Shown here: one piece after another, positions 9,465 through 18,615 of the stretch
How positions within the stretch are numbered: position 1 is the stretch's first letter
Layout: the number at the start of each line of letters is the position of its first letter
Source: an uncultured SAR86 cluster bacterium
GTDB taxonomy: Bacteria; Pseudomonadota; Gammaproteobacteria; Magnimaribacterales; D2472
Direction of reading: 5' to 3'
DNA: 64,000 nucleotides
NCBI GenBank assembly: GCA_902560315.1
Contig: CACELG010000001.1
Span: 124,001-188,000, forward strand
Translations under genes and position numbers: made by a program
The notes under the pieces: model-generated
Seen by the model: the letters and a program-made list of their open reading frames with translations, nothing else
The model's database searches: none
Told to the model about the DNA's origin: nothing

Positions 9465-10255
9465 TAATGATCCTCATAACCTTCGTCTCCAGGAAATGAT
9501 ACATTCCAATTTCCATTTTCTTTAAAAAACTTTGGCAATATAGGTTTTATATCATTTTTTGTCATATTTTTTTGGTTCTCAAGCATATCTTTTGCGCAAT
9601 TAAAACTTGAGCATAATTTAAGATTCTCAGTAGTAGGTAATATCATTTGCATGTCACCTTCCATTGCTTTTTTTAAGGCATCATTGGGATTAATCCATAG
9701 ACTCTGAGTAAGCTCCATGCCATCATGCTGAACAATTTGGTTATCAGGTAAATATGCAATAAAAAATCTAGTATCAAACCTTTTGATTTCAAAATCTGGA
9801 GTAATCCAATGTGACAATGGAGCAATATTCTCAGTTGATAACATTAAGTCTTCCTTCTCACATATTTCTAAAAAAGATATTTTTTGATTAATAAGATCTT
9901 TTCTATACACGTCAAATTTTTTTTTGTCATGGCCCTCTAAATTTAGTTTTTCCCCAGATTTTCTTTTAGCCAGCAATATACCAACTTCTTCAAAACTCTC
10001 TCTTATGCATGCAATCCAATAACTAAGACCATTGCTACTTAAACCAAGGGTTTCAGAGGCTTTAGAGTCATTATGTCCATCACAATGAAATTTCCAGTCT
10101 TTATGACAATCATCATCATCAATTTTACCCCCCGGAAAAACATATAAATTTCCAAAAGGTGATTTTTTAGATCTTTTAACCATTAAGACCTCAATACCAT
10201 CTTTTAAATCTCTTAAAAGAAGTACAGTTGCAGCAGGAATTAAATTTTTATTCAT
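9464..10255 (-). CDS. NUDIX hydrolase, NUDT19-like
   Basis: A 263-residue NUDIX protein. The glycine half of the Nudix box (FPGGKIDDDD) and the catalytic RESFEEVGILLA half are separated by an insertion of roughly 45 residues. This split box is typical of NUDT19/RP2p-like enzymes, some of which hydrolyse CoA or CoA esters. The N-terminal AATVLLLRD strand fits the fold. It is first of a two-gene minus-strand operon with the MBL-fold gene, and divergent from the alpha/beta hydrolase at 10288. Substrate is not determined. Confidence 0.82.
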   Translation of the reverse strand: MNKNLIPAATVLLLRDLKDGIEVLMVKRSKKSPFGNLYVFPGGKIDDDDCHKDWKFHCDGHNDSKASETLGLSSNGLSYWIACIRESFEEVGILLAKRKSGEKLNLEGHDKKKFDVYRKDLINQKISFLEICEKEDLMLSTENIAPLSHWITPDFEIKRFDTRFFIAYLPDNQIVQHDGMELTQSLWINPNDALKKAMEGDMQMILPTTENLKLCSSFNCAKDMLENQKNMTKNDIKPILPKFFKENGNWNVSFPGDEGYEDH

Positions 10256-10287
10256 ATATTTAATTGATATAGCTTAGAATACTGCTT

Positions 10288-11178
10288 ATGAGAATTACTG
10301 ACAATCTAATTGAAGACATATCAAATGCGCCTAATTGGTTTTTTGATGCTATTAAAATAGAACCAAAAGAATGTGAAATAAAAAATTCAAAGGGTAATCT
10401 CTCTTATTCAAAATGGGATTGTGACTCAGAAAGTAAAAGCCTACTTATATTCATCCATGGTACTGGTGCACATAAAAAATGGTGGTATCCAATAGCTCCG
10501 CATTTTACCGAAAATACTAACGTGATCGCAGTTGATCTTCCAGGCATGGGTGATTCTGGTTTTAGAGATAAATACAGTATCAAAGATTTTGGTCAATGTA
10601 TCATTTCAATTATTGAAAAAGAAAAGTCAGCTATGTTCATTGATAATGTTTTTATTGTTGGGCATTCTCTAGGTGGTCAAGTCGCGGCATATGTTGCTTC
10701 TGAAAAAAAAGAACTTGTATCTAGCTTAATAATGATTGATACCTTTATAAGGCCTCCTGACTGGGATCCTTCTCAACACGAGGGCGGTCCTCTAAGAATG
10801 ATCAAATATTATTCAGATAAGTCTACTATTTTAAAAAGGTTTAGGCTCTTGCCTGAACAGGAATGTCTTAATGATTGGTTTGTTAGATATATAGCAGAGC
10901 ACTCTGTTAGAGAAACTGATGAAGGATGGCGATGGAAATTTGATGATTCTATGTTTAATAGCTTGGAAAGATTGTTTGGTTATCAATTTTCATTTGGATG
11001 TCCTGCCCTATTTATTCATGGTGCAAATAGTTTACTGATGTTAGGCAATATCCTTGGCAACATAAAAAATATGTATTCAGATATCATGGAATTTGAAGAA
11101 ATTCCTGGCGCAGCCCATCATGTCCCACTCGATAAACCTTTAGAAATAGTTGATATAATTAAAAATCGTTTATTTTAA
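10288..11178 (+). CDS. Alpha/beta hydrolase
   Basis: A 296-residue cytoplasmic alpha/beta hydrolase without a signal peptide. The oxyanion strand-loop is FIHGTGAHKKWW, the nucleophile elbow is GHSLGGQ and the catalytic histidine is likely in GAAHHVP. The usual acid position after strand 7 reads FIHGANSLL with no aspartate, so the acid may instead be the aspartate of IMIDTF after strand 6. Substrate is unknown. The next gene starts two bases after its stop, so they are probably cotranscribed. Confidence 0.8.
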   Translation: MRITDNLIEDISNAPNWFFDAIKIEPKECEIKNSKGNLSYSKWDCDSESKSLLIFIHGTGAHKKWWYPIAPHFTENTNVIAVDLPGMGDSGFRDKYSIKDFGQCIISIIEKEKSAMFIDNVFIVGHSLGGQVAAYVASEKKELVSSLIMIDTFIRPPDWDPSQHEGGPLRMIKYYSDKSTILKRFRLLPEQECLNDWFVRYIAEHSVRETDEGWRWKFDDSMFNSLERLFGYQFSFGCPALFIHGANSLLMLGNILGNIKNMYSDIMEFEEIPGAAHHVPLDKPLEIVDIIKNRLF

Positions 11179-11180
11179 AT

Positions 11181-12551
11181 ATGAACTATTTCTATTTCTT
11201 CTTCTTTATTTTTTTAGGTATTTTGGTTTGGATTAAACCATTTGCTGAATTTTTAAAAAATAAGATTCTTTCAAGCAATAACATCAATGTTATTGCAGGC
11301 ATAACATTATTAATAGGTCTAATATGCGTTTATGCAGCTTTAATGGATGGATATTGGTTTGAAAGAGTATGGAGGATTGTTACTTTTTCTTTAGGGATAA
11401 TTTTGATTATAAGAGGTATTGCAGCGATGTTCTTTTTTAATCAAATAAAAAAAGCTATCCCTTTTGTCTTCCTGCATTATTTTAAATTTATGAGCATTAT
11501 TTCAGTAATGTTTTTTGCATTAGCGTTTTTTGTCGTTTCCTCTGACTATGTTGGACCTCAAAAAGATATAAGTAATTGTAGTTCAGATAATAAAGTTAAG
11601 CTTATTTGTGATTTTAAAAATCCTGAGGATATAGTGATAACGCCTGATAAAAAATTTCTGTTTATGTCTGAATTTGGAGGAATTGGTCCATATGAAGAGC
11701 AAAAATCAGGCTATTTTGCTTTATTAAATTTAGAAACAAAAACTAAAGTCATTCCAAATATAACAATTGAAGAAAATATTTGGGGGAATCCTGAATGCAC
11801 AAGAACAATTAATAAAAAATATGGTCCTCATGGAATTGACTTAATAAAAAGAAATGACGGACGTTATCAACTTGGAGTCATTAACCACTATCCAGATGAA
11901 ACTATAGAAATGTTTGAGATGGTAAAAAAGGAAAATTCATGGGATATGGTTTGGAGGGGATGTATAGATGTGCCTTATGAGTTTTATTTTAATGACATTA
12001 GTTTAAGAAAAAGTGGAAGCTTCTATGCTTCTCATATGTACGATAGGGATATAACTCTTAACGAATGGCTTTTCGTTTCAATAATAAAAACTAATACAGG
12101 GTTCCTTGTTGAGTGGAGAGAAAATAAATTCAAAAAAATTGATGGCTCTGATGGAAGCGGTCCTAATGGTATTGCTTTGGATGAAGACTCGAATATTATT
12201 TATATAAACTATAACCAAGGTGATTCGATAACAAAATTTGATCTTTCCCTTAATAAAAAATTAGGTAAAAAGTTTATTGAAGCACCAGATAATCCTTATA
12301 TAGATGGTAATGACATTTGGATTACTTCATTAGATTTTCAACCTAATGATTTTGGAGATTGTGAGTTTAAAAAAAGTTGTTCCCTACCATTTTCTATTTA
12401 TCAATTAGATAAAAATAATTTAGAAATAAAAAATGAATATTCATTTTCCAAAACTGTTTTTGGTCTTCCCACCGTTGCTGTTCCAATAGAGGATAAAGTT
12501 TTTTTAGGGTCATTCCATTCTGACAGATTAGGGATAATAGAAATTAACTAA
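11181..12551 (+). CDS. Membrane-anchored beta-propeller-like (SMP-30/paraoxonase-like) protein
   Basis: A 456-residue protein with about four N-terminal transmembrane helices (around residues 2-19, 36-54, 63-86 and 103-121). A large soluble domain follows. It has repeated propeller-like strands such as NPEDIVITPDKKFLFMSEFGG, YGPHGIDLIKRNDGRY and GPNGIALDEDSNIIYINYN. These resemble the calcium-dependent paraoxonase/SMP-30/strictosidine-synthase families, so a lactonase or esterase role is possible but unproven. I do not recognise the exact family. It sits in a tight run between an alpha/beta hydrolase and nnrD. Confidence 0.65.
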   Translation: MNYFYFFFFIFLGILVWIKPFAEFLKNKILSSNNINVIAGITLLIGLICVYAALMDGYWFERVWRIVTFSLGIILIIRGIAAMFFFNQIKKAIPFVFLHYFKFMSIISVMFFALAFFVVSSDYVGPQKDISNCSSDNKVKLICDFKNPEDIVITPDKKFLFMSEFGGIGPYEEQKSGYFALLNLETKTKVIPNITIEENIWGNPECTRTINKKYGPHGIDLIKRNDGRYQLGVINHYPDETIEMFEMVKKENSWDMVWRGCIDVPYEFYFNDISLRKSGSFYASHMYDRDITLNEWLFVSIIKTNTGFLVEWRENKFKKIDGSDGSGPNGIALDEDSNIIYINYNQGDSITKFDLSLNKKLGKKFIEAPDNPYIDGNDIWITSLDFQPNDFGDCEFKKSCSLPFSIYQLDKNNLEIKNEYSFSKTVFGLPTVAVPIEDKVFLGSFHSDRLGIIEIN

Positions 12552-13376
12552 ATGATAAAAGAATTCGACTTCGATTCACTTGAGAAAAGTATTCCAGAAA
12601 GATCTAGTAACTCTCATAAAGGTGATTTTGGAAAAGTGATAGTTGTTGGGGGTTCTGAAGGGATGGGAGGTGCCGCAATATTATCATCTGAAGCAAGTTT
12701 ATTTTCTGGTGCTGGACTAGTTCATCTCAGTACACATCCAATAAATGTAGAGGCAAGCCTAAAAAGAAATCCAGAAGTAATGGCATATGGAATTGATAAA
12801 AGTTTTTCTATGCCTGAGAACATTGATGTTTTGCTATGCGGTCCAGGATTAAGAAATAACGAATGGTCTAAAAATATCTTTAATGAAGTTATTTCAGCAA
12901 ATAATTTTGGGGTAGTAATATTGGATGCAGGTGCACTTCATTTTATAGGTGAGAACAATTTAGTGACAAGCAAAGATAAAGTTCTTACTCCTCATCCAGG
13001 CGAAGCTGCAAAGCTTTTAGGTATTTCAAATAATGAAGTTCAAGAGGATAGAATTAATGCCGCGAAATCAATATCAAATAAATTTTCAGCTTCTGTAATT
13101 CTTAAAGGTAAAGAGACAATTATTTGTTCTCATGGTGACGAGGAATTATTTATATGTACTGAAGGTGGTCCAGAGTTATCTTCCGGAGGCACAGGTGACG
13201 TTCTTGCTGGAGTTCTGTCAGCCCTTATAGCCCAAAAAGTTGATATTATTGATGCTTGCAAAATTTCTGTTGCTGTTCATGCTAGAGCAGGAGAAGAATT
13301 TAGAAATAAAACAGGTGAAATTGGCTTAAATGCATCATCATTGATACCAACCATAAGAGATTTACTTAATAAATGA
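12552..13376 (+). CDS. nnrD: ADP-dependent (S)-NAD(P)H-hydrate dehydratase
   Basis: NnrD repairs hydrated NAD(P)H by ADP-dependent dehydration. The 274 residues cover only the ribokinase-fold dehydratase domain. Visible motifs are HKGDFGKVIVVGGSEGMGGA near the start, LTPHPGEAAKLLG mid-protein and LSSGGTGDVLAGV toward the C-terminus. The epimerase half (NnrE) that is fused in E. coli Nnr is absent from this gene and window. The position directly before tsaE and amiC matches the known gammaproteobacterial order. Confidence 0.93.
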   Translation: MIKEFDFDSLEKSIPERSSNSHKGDFGKVIVVGGSEGMGGAAILSSEASLFSGAGLVHLSTHPINVEASLKRNPEVMAYGIDKSFSMPENIDVLLCGPGLRNNEWSKNIFNEVISANNFGVVILDAGALHFIGENNLVTSKDKVLTPHPGEAAKLLGISNNEVQEDRINAAKSISNKFSASVILKGKETIICSHGDEELFICTEGGPELSSGGTGDVLAGVLSALIAQKVDIIDACKISVAVHARAGEEFRNKTGEIGLNASSLIPTIRDLLNK

Positions 13377-13834
13377 ATAAAATTTACCTAGAAAATGACG
13401 GGTCAACCAATAAGCTTGGTGCACTAATATCAGAGAAACTGAAAGAAATTAATAAATCTACAATTGAGATCCATCTTGAGGGTGATCTTGGTGCTGGAAA
13501 GACATTTTTAACAAGGTCGATAATATCTAATTCAGGATGGAGCGGCTTGGTAAAAAGCCCAACTTATACCTTATGCGAAGAATATGACCTTGGAGATGTG
13601 ATTTTCTTACATATTGACTTATATAGAACTGATGAACCAGAGGACATTCATATTTTCGATTTAGATAGAAAAACTCACTTAAAAAAAATTATAATTATTG
13701 AATGGCCACAGAAGCTTGCTATAAAAAGAAATTTTGACTTGAAAATATCTTTTGAGCACTTCGAGGATGGTAGAAAAGTATTGATTAATGATAGTGATGA
13801 ATTATTTTCAAGTTTGATTAAACATTATGAATAA
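13373..13834 (+). CDS. tsaE: tRNA threonylcarbamoyladenosine synthesis ATPase TsaE
   Basis: A 153-residue P-loop ATPase that works with TsaB and TsaD to make t6A37 in ANN-decoding tRNAs. The Walker A motif GDLGAGKT is at residues 37-44. SPTYTLCEEY and the FLHIDLYR strand follow as expected. It overlaps nnrD by 4 bases and amiC by 8 bases, so the three are translationally linked. Confidence 0.95.
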   Translation: MNKIYLENDGSTNKLGALISEKLKEINKSTIEIHLEGDLGAGKTFLTRSIISNSGWSGLVKSPTYTLCEEYDLGDVIFLHIDLYRTDEPEDIHIFDLDRKTHLKKIIIIEWPQKLAIKRNFDLKISFEHFEDGRKVLINDSDELFSSLIKHYE

Positions 13835-15080
13835 AATTTTATCTTTTTTATTGCTTCTTTCTTCACTTGTGTACTCAAATGAAATTTCGTTTTATGAAAT
13901 AAAAGATTCTGATGATCAATCTTCTGAAATATCCTTTCTTTTAGACAAGGTTTCTTTTATAAAATCTTATTCTCTCGGAGATCCCTCAAGAATTGTAATA
14001 GACGTATACCAAAGTGATTTAAAGTCAGGCGTTGAGGAAAAATATAACTACCCTATTAAGCTAATAAGGGCTTCTTCAAAAGAGGACTTAACAAGAATAG
14101 TTATTGATTTATATGAATATGTTAATTGGAGTAAACCAACTCAAGAGAAAACGGATGAAGGAATTTTATTAAAGATTAATGTCAAAAAAAATAAGAAGCT
14201 AAAAAATAATACAAGAGATATTGTAGTAGCAATTGATGCTGGACATGGTGGAAAAGATCCTGGAGCTGTAAGTAGTAACAATGTTTTAGAAAAAGATATT
14301 ACTTTGTTGATAGCTAAAGAGTTGCAGAGAACTCTTAGAGATACAGAGGGGTATGAAGCAGTTTTAATTAGAAATGATGACAGTACTGTAAGTCTTAATG
14401 ATAGATATCAAAATGCGAGAAAGTTTGGTGCCGATGCATTTATTTCAATCCATGCAGATGGTTTCAGACTGGCATCTGTTAAAGGTGCTTCAGTTTTCAT
14501 ATGGTCAGAAGAATCTTCAAGCAGCGTTGCTAGAAATCTTTCAGAAAAAGAGCGTAAGAGGATTCAAGCTCAAATAAAAAATATAAAGTCTTACGATTTC
14601 AATGAAGATGCTGCAAGAGATCTTTATCCAAATACCTATAAGAAAAAGGTCGATCAAAGCAAAGAATTAGGTACAAAGATCTTAGATCAGCTAAAAAGAG
14701 ATCCATTCACTAAGATTCATAAACAAAATGTTGAATACGCTGATTTTAGAGTACTTAAATCAGTTGATATACCATCTGTCTTGGTTGAGTCTGGATTTAT
14801 AACCAATCCAGAAGACGCAAAAAGACTTAAAACTAAGGCAGGAAGAAGAATGATTGCTAGGTCGATTTTTCTTGGCATTCACAATTATTTCAAAGAAGCG
14901 CCAGTTTCAGGCACCCTTCTAGAAAATTATCAAAACTATCTTAATTACGAAATTCAAAAAGGTGATGTGTTATCCGAGATTGCTATCAGATTTGGCGTGA
15001 CGGTAGATTCTATTAACAAAACTAATAATCTAGAAAATAAATCTATATTTCCTGGCCAAATAATTAGAATAGAAATATAG
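13827..15080 (+). CDS. amiC: N-acetylmuramoyl-L-alanine amidase, AmiC/AmiB type, with LysM domain
   Basis: A periplasmic zinc amidase that cleaves septal peptidoglycan for daughter-cell separation. The 417 residues comprise an N-terminal signal peptide, an AMIN-like beta domain (about 20-115) and an Amidase_3 domain beginning IDAGHGGKDPGA. The last continues through FISIHADGF and SVLVESGFITNPEDA. One C-terminal LysM motif (IQKGDVLSEIAIRFGV to PGQIIRI) ends the protein. The nnrD-tsaE-amidase order is conserved, though mutL, which often follows, is replaced here by convergent priA. Confidence 0.93.
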   Translation: MNKILSFLLLLSSLVYSNEISFYEIKDSDDQSSEISFLLDKVSFIKSYSLGDPSRIVIDVYQSDLKSGVEEKYNYPIKLIRASSKEDLTRIVIDLYEYVNWSKPTQEKTDEGILLKINVKKNKKLKNNTRDIVVAIDAGHGGKDPGAVSSNNVLEKDITLLIAKELQRTLRDTEGYEAVLIRNDDSTVSLNDRYQNARKFGADAFISIHADGFRLASVKGASVFIWSEESSSSVARNLSEKERKRIQAQIKNIKSYDFNEDAARDLYPNTYKKKVDQSKELGTKILDQLKRDPFTKIHKQNVEYADFRVLKSVDIPSVLVESGFITNPEDAKRLKTKAGRRMIARSIFLGIHNYFKEAPVSGTLLENYQNYLNYEIQKGDVLSEIAIRFGVTVDSINKTNNLENKSIFPGQIIRIEI

Positions 15081-15084
15081 ACAC

Positions 15085-17064
15085 CTAAGACATGTCATAT
15101 GGATCGATGTCATAAGTCCATTTAACTTTCTTTGTTTCAGGCCAAGTTTGAATTTCATTAGTTAGATACTTAAGCACTCTATTTAAATAAGTTCTTGTGT
15201 CAGACTTAATAATCAGATGATTTCTTGTATTACCTTTCACCTTTAGGGGTATTGATGGGAGTGGCCCAATAACATAAATATTTTTCTTATCATTTAAGAG
15301 GTTGTTAGCCTTATCTAAAAATTTATAACAGCTTGCTATATTAGGTGAAGTTGCTCTTAGTATTGCAACTTTTGAGTAAGGAGGCATGCCCAAAGCTTTG
15401 TTCGTTTTAAGGCATTGTTCAGAAACCAGCCTATAGTCTCCAGTTTTAATTTGTTTGAGATTTTCATCATTAGGATATCTGGTCTGAATAATTACCTTTG
15501 CAAGATTATTATTTCTCCCTGCTCTTCCAGAAACCTGAATTAATTGTTGTGAAATTTTTTCAATTGCATTTATTTCTGGACTTAATAAACCTCCATCAGC
15601 GTTAAGAATTACACATAGAGTAACTTTAGGAAAGTCATGGCCTTTTGATAGCATTTGTGTTCCCACTAATATTGCTTCTTTACTTTTACTAGCCTTTTCA
15701 TAGATTGCTTCAATCGATCCTTTTAATCTTGTAGAGTCATAATCCATTCTAATAATAGGCACTTTTTTAAATGTACGCCTCAGCACCTCCTCAACTCTTT
15801 CAGTTCCTGTTCCAAGAGTATTTATTTCATTTGATTGGCAATCTGGGCATGTTTTATTTACCCCGTAAACAGATTCACATTTATGGCAAATTAATCTATT
15901 TTTTGACTTGTGAAAGACTAAATTTGATTCGCATGATGGGCATTTGGCTACCCACCCACAGTTGTCACATTCATATAATGGTGCGAAACCTCTTCTATTC
16001 AGAAAAATCAACACTTGCTCTCCTTTATTGATTGCTGCTTCAATAATGCTCATGGTTTGAATAGCAATTCCTCCAAGCAGAGGAGAGTCGCTAATATCCA
16101 AAGGAATTAATTTTGGTGGCTTTTTGCCATCTACTCTTCTTAATAAATTAAACTTTTTAAACTTCTTTTCTTTAACAAGCTTTAACGTTTGTAATGATGG
16201 TGTGGCAGATCCAAGGAAAACTGGGATGTTTTCAATTTGTGCTCTTTTTAAAGCCAAATCTCTTCCTGAAAATTTGAAACCTTCAGCTTGCTTGTATGAC
16301 TGATCATGCTCCTCATCAATAACTATTGCTCCTAAATTTTTTAAAGGCATTAAAACCGAAGATCTTGTTCCAATAACAATTCTTATTCCGCCAAATTTAG
16401 ATCGCAACCAAACCTTCAACCTTTGATTTGGAGTTTGTCTTGAATGATATACGCCAATATCACCATTAAAACGATCCTTAAATCTCTTTTCTAGTTGAGG
16501 TATAAGATTGATTTCTGGCACTAGGATCAAAATTGATTTATTTTTAAGAATAAATTTTTCAGCTAGTTGAAGATATATTTCTGTTTTACCAGACCCTGTA
16601 ACTCCATATATTAATGAAGGGCTAAATTTTTCAACTTTATTAAGTTTAGATAAATTAATATTTTGTTCTTTTGTTAATTTTAATTTTTTATCTTCTGCGT
16701 TTAACTTATATTCAGTGTCATCATTTAAGTCATAAATAATTTTATCGTTTTGTTTTCTTAAAAGAGTTGGCATAAAAGAAAAGAATACCTCTCCAATTGG
16801 ATGATGATAGTAATCTGAAGCCCATGTGATTGTTTTAAATATCGATCCATCAAAGCAGGAATAGTCATCAGCTATTGAGATTATTTCTTTTAAACCATTT
16901 AACGATTTGGGTTTAGATATTTTCTTTACTACTATTCCAACAATAGACTTACTTCCAAATGGAACCATCACCCTAGTGCCTTTTTTAATTTCGTCTTTTG
17001 ATTTGTAGGTAAAACATTGTCTTAATGGCAATCCAACAGCAATGTCATAGAAAAAAATATTCAT
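15085..17064 (-). CDS. priA: Primosomal protein N' (replication restart helicase PriA)
   Basis: A superfamily 2 3'-to-5' DNA helicase that reloads the replisome at stalled forks. The 659 residues, somewhat shorter than E. coli PriA (732), include Walker A GVTGSGKTEIY and the Walker B/DEAH-like VIDEEHDQSY. A cysteine-rich zinc region follows (CDNCGW, CPSCESN, CHKCES, CPDCQS), then the helicase GTQMLSKGHDFPKV and QVSGRAGR motifs. It is divergent from rpmE2, the same arrangement as priA-rpmE in E. coli. Confidence 0.96.
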   Translation of the reverse strand: MNIFFYDIAVGLPLRQCFTYKSKDEIKKGTRVMVPFGSKSIVGIVVKKISKPKSLNGLKEIISIADDYSCFDGSIFKTITWASDYYHHPIGEVFFSFMPTLLRKQNDKIIYDLNDDTEYKLNAEDKKLKLTKEQNINLSKLNKVEKFSPSLIYGVTGSGKTEIYLQLAEKFILKNKSILILVPEINLIPQLEKRFKDRFNGDIGVYHSRQTPNQRLKVWLRSKFGGIRIVIGTRSSVLMPLKNLGAIVIDEEHDQSYKQAEGFKFSGRDLALKRAQIENIPVFLGSATPSLQTLKLVKEKKFKKFNLLRRVDGKKPPKLIPLDISDSPLLGGIAIQTMSIIEAAINKGEQVLIFLNRRGFAPLYECDNCGWVAKCPSCESNLVFHKSKNRLICHKCESVYGVNKTCPDCQSNEINTLGTGTERVEEVLRRTFKKVPIIRMDYDSTRLKGSIEAIYEKASKSKEAILVGTQMLSKGHDFPKVTLCVILNADGGLLSPEINAIEKISQQLIQVSGRAGRNNNLAKVIIQTRYPNDENLKQIKTGDYRLVSEQCLKTNKALGMPPYSKVAILRATSPNIASCYKFLDKANNLLNDKKNIYVIGPLPSIPLKVKGNTRNHLIIKSDTRTYLNRVLKYLTNEIQTWPETKKVKWTYDIDPYDMS

Positions 17065-17122
17065 TTTTTAATTGTAATGGATTTAATTTTTGATATAGTT
17101 CTCATCCTAAATATATTTTATT

Positions 17123-17368
17123 ATGAAAAAAGATATACATCCCGAATACCGCGAAGTTCTATTCCATGATATCAGTGTGGATGAATATTTTTTACTTCGT
17201 TCAACTCTAAAGACAGACAAAACAAAGGAATGGGAAGGAAAAGAGTACCCATACTATACTGTTGAGGTTTCTTCTGCCTCACATCCTTTTTATACTGGAA
17301 AACAAAAAATTATTGATACTGGTGGTAGAGTTCAAAAATTTGAAGAAAGATTCGGTAAGAAAAAATAA
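17123..17368 (+). CDS. rpmE2: 50S ribosomal protein L31, type B
   Basis: An 81-residue L31 without any cysteine. The zinc-binding cysteines of type A L31 are missing, and the N-terminal [12 protein letters not shown] and [10 protein letters not shown] segments match the zinc-independent type B form. [12 protein letters not shown] and the basic C-terminus are typical. It occupies the place beside priA where E. coli carries type A rpmE, so it may be the main L31 of this organism rather than a zinc-starvation backup. Confidence 0.95.
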   Translation: MKKDIHPEYREVLFHDISVDEYFLLRSTLKTDKTKEWEGKEYPYYTVEVSSASHPFYTGKQKIIDTGGRVQKFEERFGKKK

Positions 17369-17370
17369 AC

Positions 17371-17826
17371 CTAATCTATACCAGAGCTGCCAAAACCTTT
17401 AGCACCCCTTTCTGATTTCTTAAAATCTTCAACTATTTCAAAATTTGCTTGAACTATTGGGACTATTATCATTTGAGCAATTCGATCACCAGAATTAATC
17501 GCAAATTCCTGTTCTGATCTATTCCATGCAGGAACCATTAATTCACCTTGATAATCAGAGTCTATCAACCCAACTAAATTACCCAGCACTATCCCATATT
17601 TCGAACCAAGACCCGATCTAGGAACAACAAGAGCTGCCAAACTCTCATCCTCGAGATGCATTGCAAATCCCATTGGAATCATCTCAGTTTTTCCTGGTTT
17701 CAATATTAATTTTTCTTTAATGCAAGCTCTAAGATCTAGACCTGCAGAGCCTTTTGTCTCGTATTTGGGAATGGGTATTTCATTACCTATAAGTGGATTT
17801 AATATTTTTAATTTTACCTGTTTCAA
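17371..17826 (-). CDS. dut: Deoxyuridine 5'-triphosphate nucleotidohydrolase
   Basis: A trimeric dUTPase that hydrolyses dUTP to dUMP and pyrophosphate, keeping uracil out of DNA. The 151 residues hold the five family motifs: [42 protein letters not shown] and the glycine-rich C-terminal [10 protein letters not shown]. The start is TTG and overlaps the sixA stop (TTGA), so it is coupled to sixA. It ends two bases from the convergent L31 gene. Confidence 0.97.
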   Translation of the reverse strand: MKQVKLKILNPLIGNEIPIPKYETKGSAGLDLRACIKEKLILKPGKTEMIPMGFAMHLEDESLAALVVPRSGLGSKYGIVLGNLVGLIDSDYQGELMVPAWNRSEQEFAINSGDRIAQMIIVPIVQANFEIVEDFKKSERGAKGFGSSGID

Positions 17827-18317
17827 TTGTTTAATTCCTTTGGTCTAATTAATGATTTTAAACTACATTGTTGTGAGTTTAATGAAACCCATTCACCATC
17901 ATGAGAAATTGTTGCTAAATTACATGTTGTGAATCTGTTAATTGACTCATTAGTTAATATTTCTACTAAATAATGAAGTGTGGGATTATGTCCAACTATT
18001 AAAATATTATTTAAGCTTTCGTCCAGTTCTTTCAAGTCTTGAATAATGGTTGTCGTATCACCAAAATATAATTTATCTAAATAGGTTGCTTTATCAATTT
18101 CAAAATTAAATCCATCAGCAGTTAAGTCAAAAGTTTCTTTTGCTCTAATAGCATTTGAGCATAGAACCTTATCTATCTTTATATTCATATCTTTTAAAAA
18201 ATTAGACATTTTCTTTGCATCACTTATGCCTCTGTTTGCAAGAGGTCTTTCAAAATCACTTAGATTTGAATTATCCCATGAAGATTTAGCATGCCTAAGT
18301 ACATATATTTCTTTCAT
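17823..18317 (-). CDS. sixA: Phosphohistidine phosphatase SixA
   Basis: A 164-residue histidine phosphatase (phosphoglycerate mutase-like fold). The catalytic N-terminal motif is VLRHAKSSW with H8. The second conserved site is [10 protein letters not shown]. SixA removes phosphate from phosphohistidine on HPt or PTS proteins in E. coli; the target here is unknown. It is upstream of and coupled to dut, and divergent from rpmB. Confidence 0.88.
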   Translation of the reverse strand: MKEIYVLRHAKSSWDNSNLSDFERPLANRGISDAKKMSNFLKDMNIKIDKVLCSNAIRAKETFDLTADGFNFEIDKATYLDKLYFGDTTTIIQDLKELDESLNNILIVGHNPTLHYLVEILTNESINRFTTCNLATISHDGEWVSLNSQQCSLKSLIRPKELNN

Positions 18318-18373
18318 ATTAAATTCATTATAGTATTGATATGTCGGCTTCTGTTCTATAAAATCGCGATTCT

Positions 18374-18610
18374 ATGAGTAAAAAATGCCAAGTAACAGGA
18401 AAGATTCCTCAAACAGGAAATAACGTTTCTCACGCTAATAATAGAACTAAAAGAAAGTTCTTTCCTAATCTACATTCGCACAAATTCTGGGTTGAATCTG
18501 AAAATAGATTTGTAAACCTAAAAGTATCTGCTAAAGGTATGCGTATCATTGATAAAAAAGGTATAAGCCAAGTTCTTACAGAAATAAGAGCGCGCGGCGA
18601 AAAAGTTTAA
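18374..18610 (+). CDS. rpmB: 50S ribosomal protein L28
   Basis: A 78-residue L28, full length. The N-terminal [21 protein letters not shown] and RRFFPNL-like segment (here [17 protein letters not shown]) are diagnostic. In most gammaproteobacteria rpmG (L33) follows directly; here only five bases separate the stop from the end of a convergent iron-transporter gene, so rpmG is not at this locus. Confidence 0.97.
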   Translation: MSKKCQVTGKIPQTGNNVSHANNRTKRKFFPNLHSHKFWVESENRFVNLKVSAKGMRIIDKKGISQVLTEIRARGEKV

Positions 18611-18615
18611 TTAGA

